This document shows, piece after piece, positions 51,147 to 53,080 of a stretch of 53,080 nt of DNA. Every line of letters begins with the position of its first letter. The stretch's first letter is position 1. Source of the DNA: Phycisphaerales bacterium Planc_01 (GTDB lineage Bacteria > Planctomycetota > Phycisphaerae > Sedimentisphaerales > Anaerobacaceae); the NCBI GenBank assembly GCA_001603075.1, contig LVBB01000060.1, positions 1-53,080 on the forward strand. Reading direction: 5' to 3'. The notes beneath the pieces were generated by a model. That model saw only the letters and a program-made list of their open reading frames with translations, had not been told where the DNA came from and made no database searches. The position numbers and the translations under genes are program-made.

Positions 51147-52478
51147 TTACGGACGGACCGCGGTCCCGTCGGGCCGGCGGACAGGGTTCCAGTAGCCTGG
51201 GTGCTCGGGCAGCGGGAATTGGGCCGCCAGAGTCTCGTTGATGTCTACGCCCCATCCGGGCGCTTCGTTGATGTGCATGTAGCCGTTCTCGACCGTCGGC
51301 GCGCCGGGGAAGACCTCGCGCGTCTGCTCGTTGAAGTGCACCGCCTCCTGGATGCCGAAATTCCAGATCGCCAGGTCGAGGTGCGCGTTGGCGGCGTGCC
51401 CGACCGGGGAGACGTCGCCAGGCCCATGCCAGGCGCTGCGGACGTTGAACCACTCGCCCAGCGCTGCGATCTTGCGGGCCACGCTGAGCCCGCCGATCTG
51501 CGAGATGTGAACGCGGATGAAGTCGATCAGACGCTCGCTCATCAGGCCGACCCATTCGTGGGGGTTGTTGAACAGCTCGCCCATCGCAATCGGCACGCAG
51601 GTCTGCTGGCGGAGCAGCTTGAAATAGCCGATGTCTTCGGGCGAGAATGGGTCTTCAATGAAATACGGGCGACAGGCCTCCAGCCGCTTGACCAGGTTGA
51701 TCGCCTCGATCGGGGGGATGCGTTCGTGGATGTCGTGCAGCAGCTCGACGTCGTCGCCGCAGGTGCTGCGGATGTGCTCGAACATCTCGATCGTACCCTT
51801 GACATACGGCCTGACCGCCATATTCGAATCGACCGACGCCCCGAAGCCGGCCTCCTTGAAGTCGGCCTGTTTCGACAGGTGCGGCGAGCCATAGCCGCCC
51901 CGCTGGATGCGGATGTGCCGGAACCCTCGATCCATCGCCTGCCGGACGCTTTGCTCGATCTGTGCCAGCGTCCCGCCCCCACAGTGCGTGTAGCAATCGA
52001 CCGCGAATCGGCACTTGCCGCCGAGCAACTGGTAGACGGGCATGTTCGCCCGCTTGCCCTTGATGTCCCACAGGGCCTGGTCGAGCCCGCTCAGGGCGTT
52101 GTTGAGCACCGGACCGTTCCGCCAGTAGGAGCTCGTGTAGGCGTTCTGCCACATGTCCTCGATGTTGTCGGCGTCACGGCCCTGCGCAAACGGCTTGAGA
52201 TACTCGTTGACGGCCGAGACCACGGGCAATGTCCTCTGATTGAACGTCGCGCAGCCCAGCCCATACAGGCCGGGTTCGCTCGTCTCGACCTTCACCACGC
52301 ACAGACGGATGCCCTGCGGAGCAGTGACGATCGCTTTGACATCGGTGATCTTCAGAGCAGGCAGCCCCTTCGTCGCCTGGGCGTACTGGGCCGCCGAGGC
52401 ATCCTCCTGCCGGCCCGCCAGTCCAAGCAGCCCCGCCGCCCCCAGTCCGATGGTCCCCAGCATCTCGCGTCGATCCAT
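51147..52478 (-). CDS. Tat-exported mannonate-dehydratase-like (ManD/RspA) enolase-superfamily protein
   Basis: A 443-aa enolase-superfamily protein. An N-terminal Tat-like signal (MDRREMLGTIGLGAAGLLGL) replaces the plain start of cytosolic ManD. The family blocks are intact: TFNQRTLPVV, YWRNGPVLNNALSGLDQALWDIKGK, LLHDIHERIPP (metal site), IEDPFSPED, MGELFNNPHEW, HISQIGGL and WHGPGDVSPVGHAANAHLD. It should dehydrate D-mannonate or a related sugar acid. Export is unusual for such an enzyme. AAGGAGG lies six bases before the ATG at 52478. It sits between a GH43-like gene and an FHA gene. Confidence 0.88.
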   Translation of the reverse strand: MDRREMLGTIGLGAAGLLGLAGRQEDASAAQYAQATKGLPALKITDVKAIVTAPQGIRLCVVKVETSEPGLYGLGCATFNQRTLPVVSAVNEYLKPFAQGRDADNIEDMWQNAYTSSYWRNGPVLNNALSGLDQALWDIKGKRANMPVYQLLGGKCRFAVDCYTHCGGGTLAQIEQSVRQAMDRGFRHIRIQRGGYGSPHLSKQADFKEAGFGASVDSNMAVRPYVKGTIEMFEHIRSTCGDDVELLHDIHERIPPIEAINLVKRLEACRPYFIEDPFSPEDIGYFKLLRQQTCVPIAMGELFNNPHEWVGLMSERLIDFIRVHISQIGGLSVARKIAALGEWFNVRSAWHGPGDVSPVGHAANAHLDLAIWNFGIQEAVHFNEQTREVFPGAPTVENGYMHINEAPGWGVDINETLAAQFPLPEHPGYWNPVRRPDGTAVRP

Positions 52479-52513
52479 GCGTGCCTCCTTGTCCCGATTC
52501 GTCCGTTGGGTCG

Positions 52514-52945
52514 TCACCACTTGATCGGGTGCCCGGTCTCCCCCTGGCCGCGATCGACCTGGTCGATCTCCTGCGGCCCGTACACCGTGACGCGCATCCG
52601 CTCGCCCACCTTCCGGTAGTGCAGCAGCGCACTGTCTTTGTCCTTGAAATCCTTGTCGAGAAACAGCAGGCTCGTCAGGCCCACCAGGATGACGTCGCCG
52701 TCGGCCAGAGGCGTCTCGCCGGAGATCCGCTGGTTGTTGACATACACCCCATTGCGGCTCTTCATGTCGTAGGCATAGTACTTGCCCGTCTTCTCGTCAA
52801 ACCGGATCTGCAGATGCTTGCGGGACACCATGTTGTCCAGGACCTGGATCAGCAACGCCTCGTCCCGCCCGATCACGTTGGTCCGCCGCCCAAGCGGATA
52901 GTAGTCGCCTTCCTGCCTTCCCGACGTCACAATCAGCGATGCCAT
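52514..52945 (-). CDS. FHA-domain protein
   Basis: A 143-aa cytosolic protein made mainly of one forkhead-associated domain. It has NVIGRDEALLIQVLDNMVSRKHLQI (GR, then SRKH, the phosphothreonine-binding residues) and YDMKSRNGVYVNNQRI (SRNG...N). The C-terminal 45 residues are charged. It reads phosphothreonine, pointing to Ser/Thr kinase signalling, which is common in planctomycetes; no kinase is in the window. The start chosen is the ATG at 52945, with a GGGGA site eight bases upstream; the open frame continues upstream to 53056. Confidence 0.87.
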   Translation of the reverse strand: MASLIVTSGRQEGDYYPLGRRTNVIGRDEALLIQVLDNMVSRKHLQIRFDEKTGKYYAYDMKSRNGVYVNNQRISGETPLADGDVILVGLTSLLFLDKDFKDKDSALLHYRKVGERMRVTVYGPQEIDQVDRGQGETGHPIKW

Positions 52946-53080
52946 AGCTGTGGTCCCCGGTCTTCTGTCCATGCAACCGATCTGTCTCAGTAGGATGATC
53001 GTAGGAGTCCGATGCGGCCCTGTCAACCCTCGACCGGCGATGGGCAACTGTCCCATGGAGAGTGGTGGGGTGATAGAAAC

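Overview
This GC-rich window reads like a chromosomal segment of a planctomycete, most likely class Phycisphaerae (Sedimentisphaerales-like). This is inferred from gene content only, as no 16S rRNA gene is present. The indicators are a secreted beta-helix protein with a dockerin-like tail, a LamG/discoidin mosaic protein, an ECF sigma gene overlapping a membrane-anchored partner of the type common in this group, a HYExAFE-family protein, an MFS/spermidine-synthase/TPR fusion, several Tat-exported enzymes and a diderm envelope gene set (BamD-like, LptE, TolC). Coding is dense. Many clear sigma70-type promoters (TTGACA-like, 15-18 bp spacer, TATAAT-like) can be read directly.

Layout. 0-2 kb: a beta-helix surface protein, with the first 33 codons of a second copy running off the left edge (an exact 119-bp repeat). 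2.3-8.9 kb: an MFS transporter, an ECF sigma/anti-sigma-like pair, and the large fusion protein. 9-12.5 kb: a HYExAFE nuclease-like protein, a secreted CE1-type esterase, histidyl-tRNA synthetase and a YkgJ-type cysteine-cluster protein. 12.6-16.4 kb: a promoter plus hairpin/T-tract (small RNA or attenuator), then a lipoprotein beta-propeller carrying a CxxCH motif and a DUF6057-type membrane protein. 16.4-19.9 kb: a long leader containing a 13-nt perfect complement of the 16S rRNA 3' tail, then the LamG mosaic protein. 19.9-23.8 kb: two tandem Tat-exported TIM-barrel-like paralogues and an exported ADP-ribosylglycohydrolase-family protein.

24-31 kb: an envelope and housekeeping run on the plus strand (BamD-like TPR protein, LptE, FtsH, DsbD, endonuclease III, LOG-family protein). 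31-37 kb: a MacAB-TolC-type efflux operon on the minus strand. 37.3-41.9 kb: tRNA-His, pyruvate phosphate dikinase, TatC and TatA. 42-45.5 kb: an intergenic locus with a 26-bp dyad, a consensus promoter and a 31-codon ORF, then amrS-pdxB-folP. 45.5-53 kb: a SIS-domain protein, a Tat-exported sulfatase, a voltage-gated K+ channel-like protein, a rhomboid protease, a GH43-like secreted hydrolase, a Tat-exported mannonate-dehydratase-like enolase-superfamily protein and an FHA-domain protein.

Together the genes suggest an anaerobic or facultative polysaccharide degrader. Sulfatase, esterase, glycosidase and sugar-acid dehydratase proteins are exported, four of the proteins carrying Tat-type signals, and the Tat translocase is encoded in the same window. 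The least explained loci are the promoter/dyad/small-ORF at 42.1 kb, the ppdK terminator/tRNA-His promoter overlap, the CxxCH propeller plus DUF6057 pair, and the 16S-tail complement in the LamG leader.
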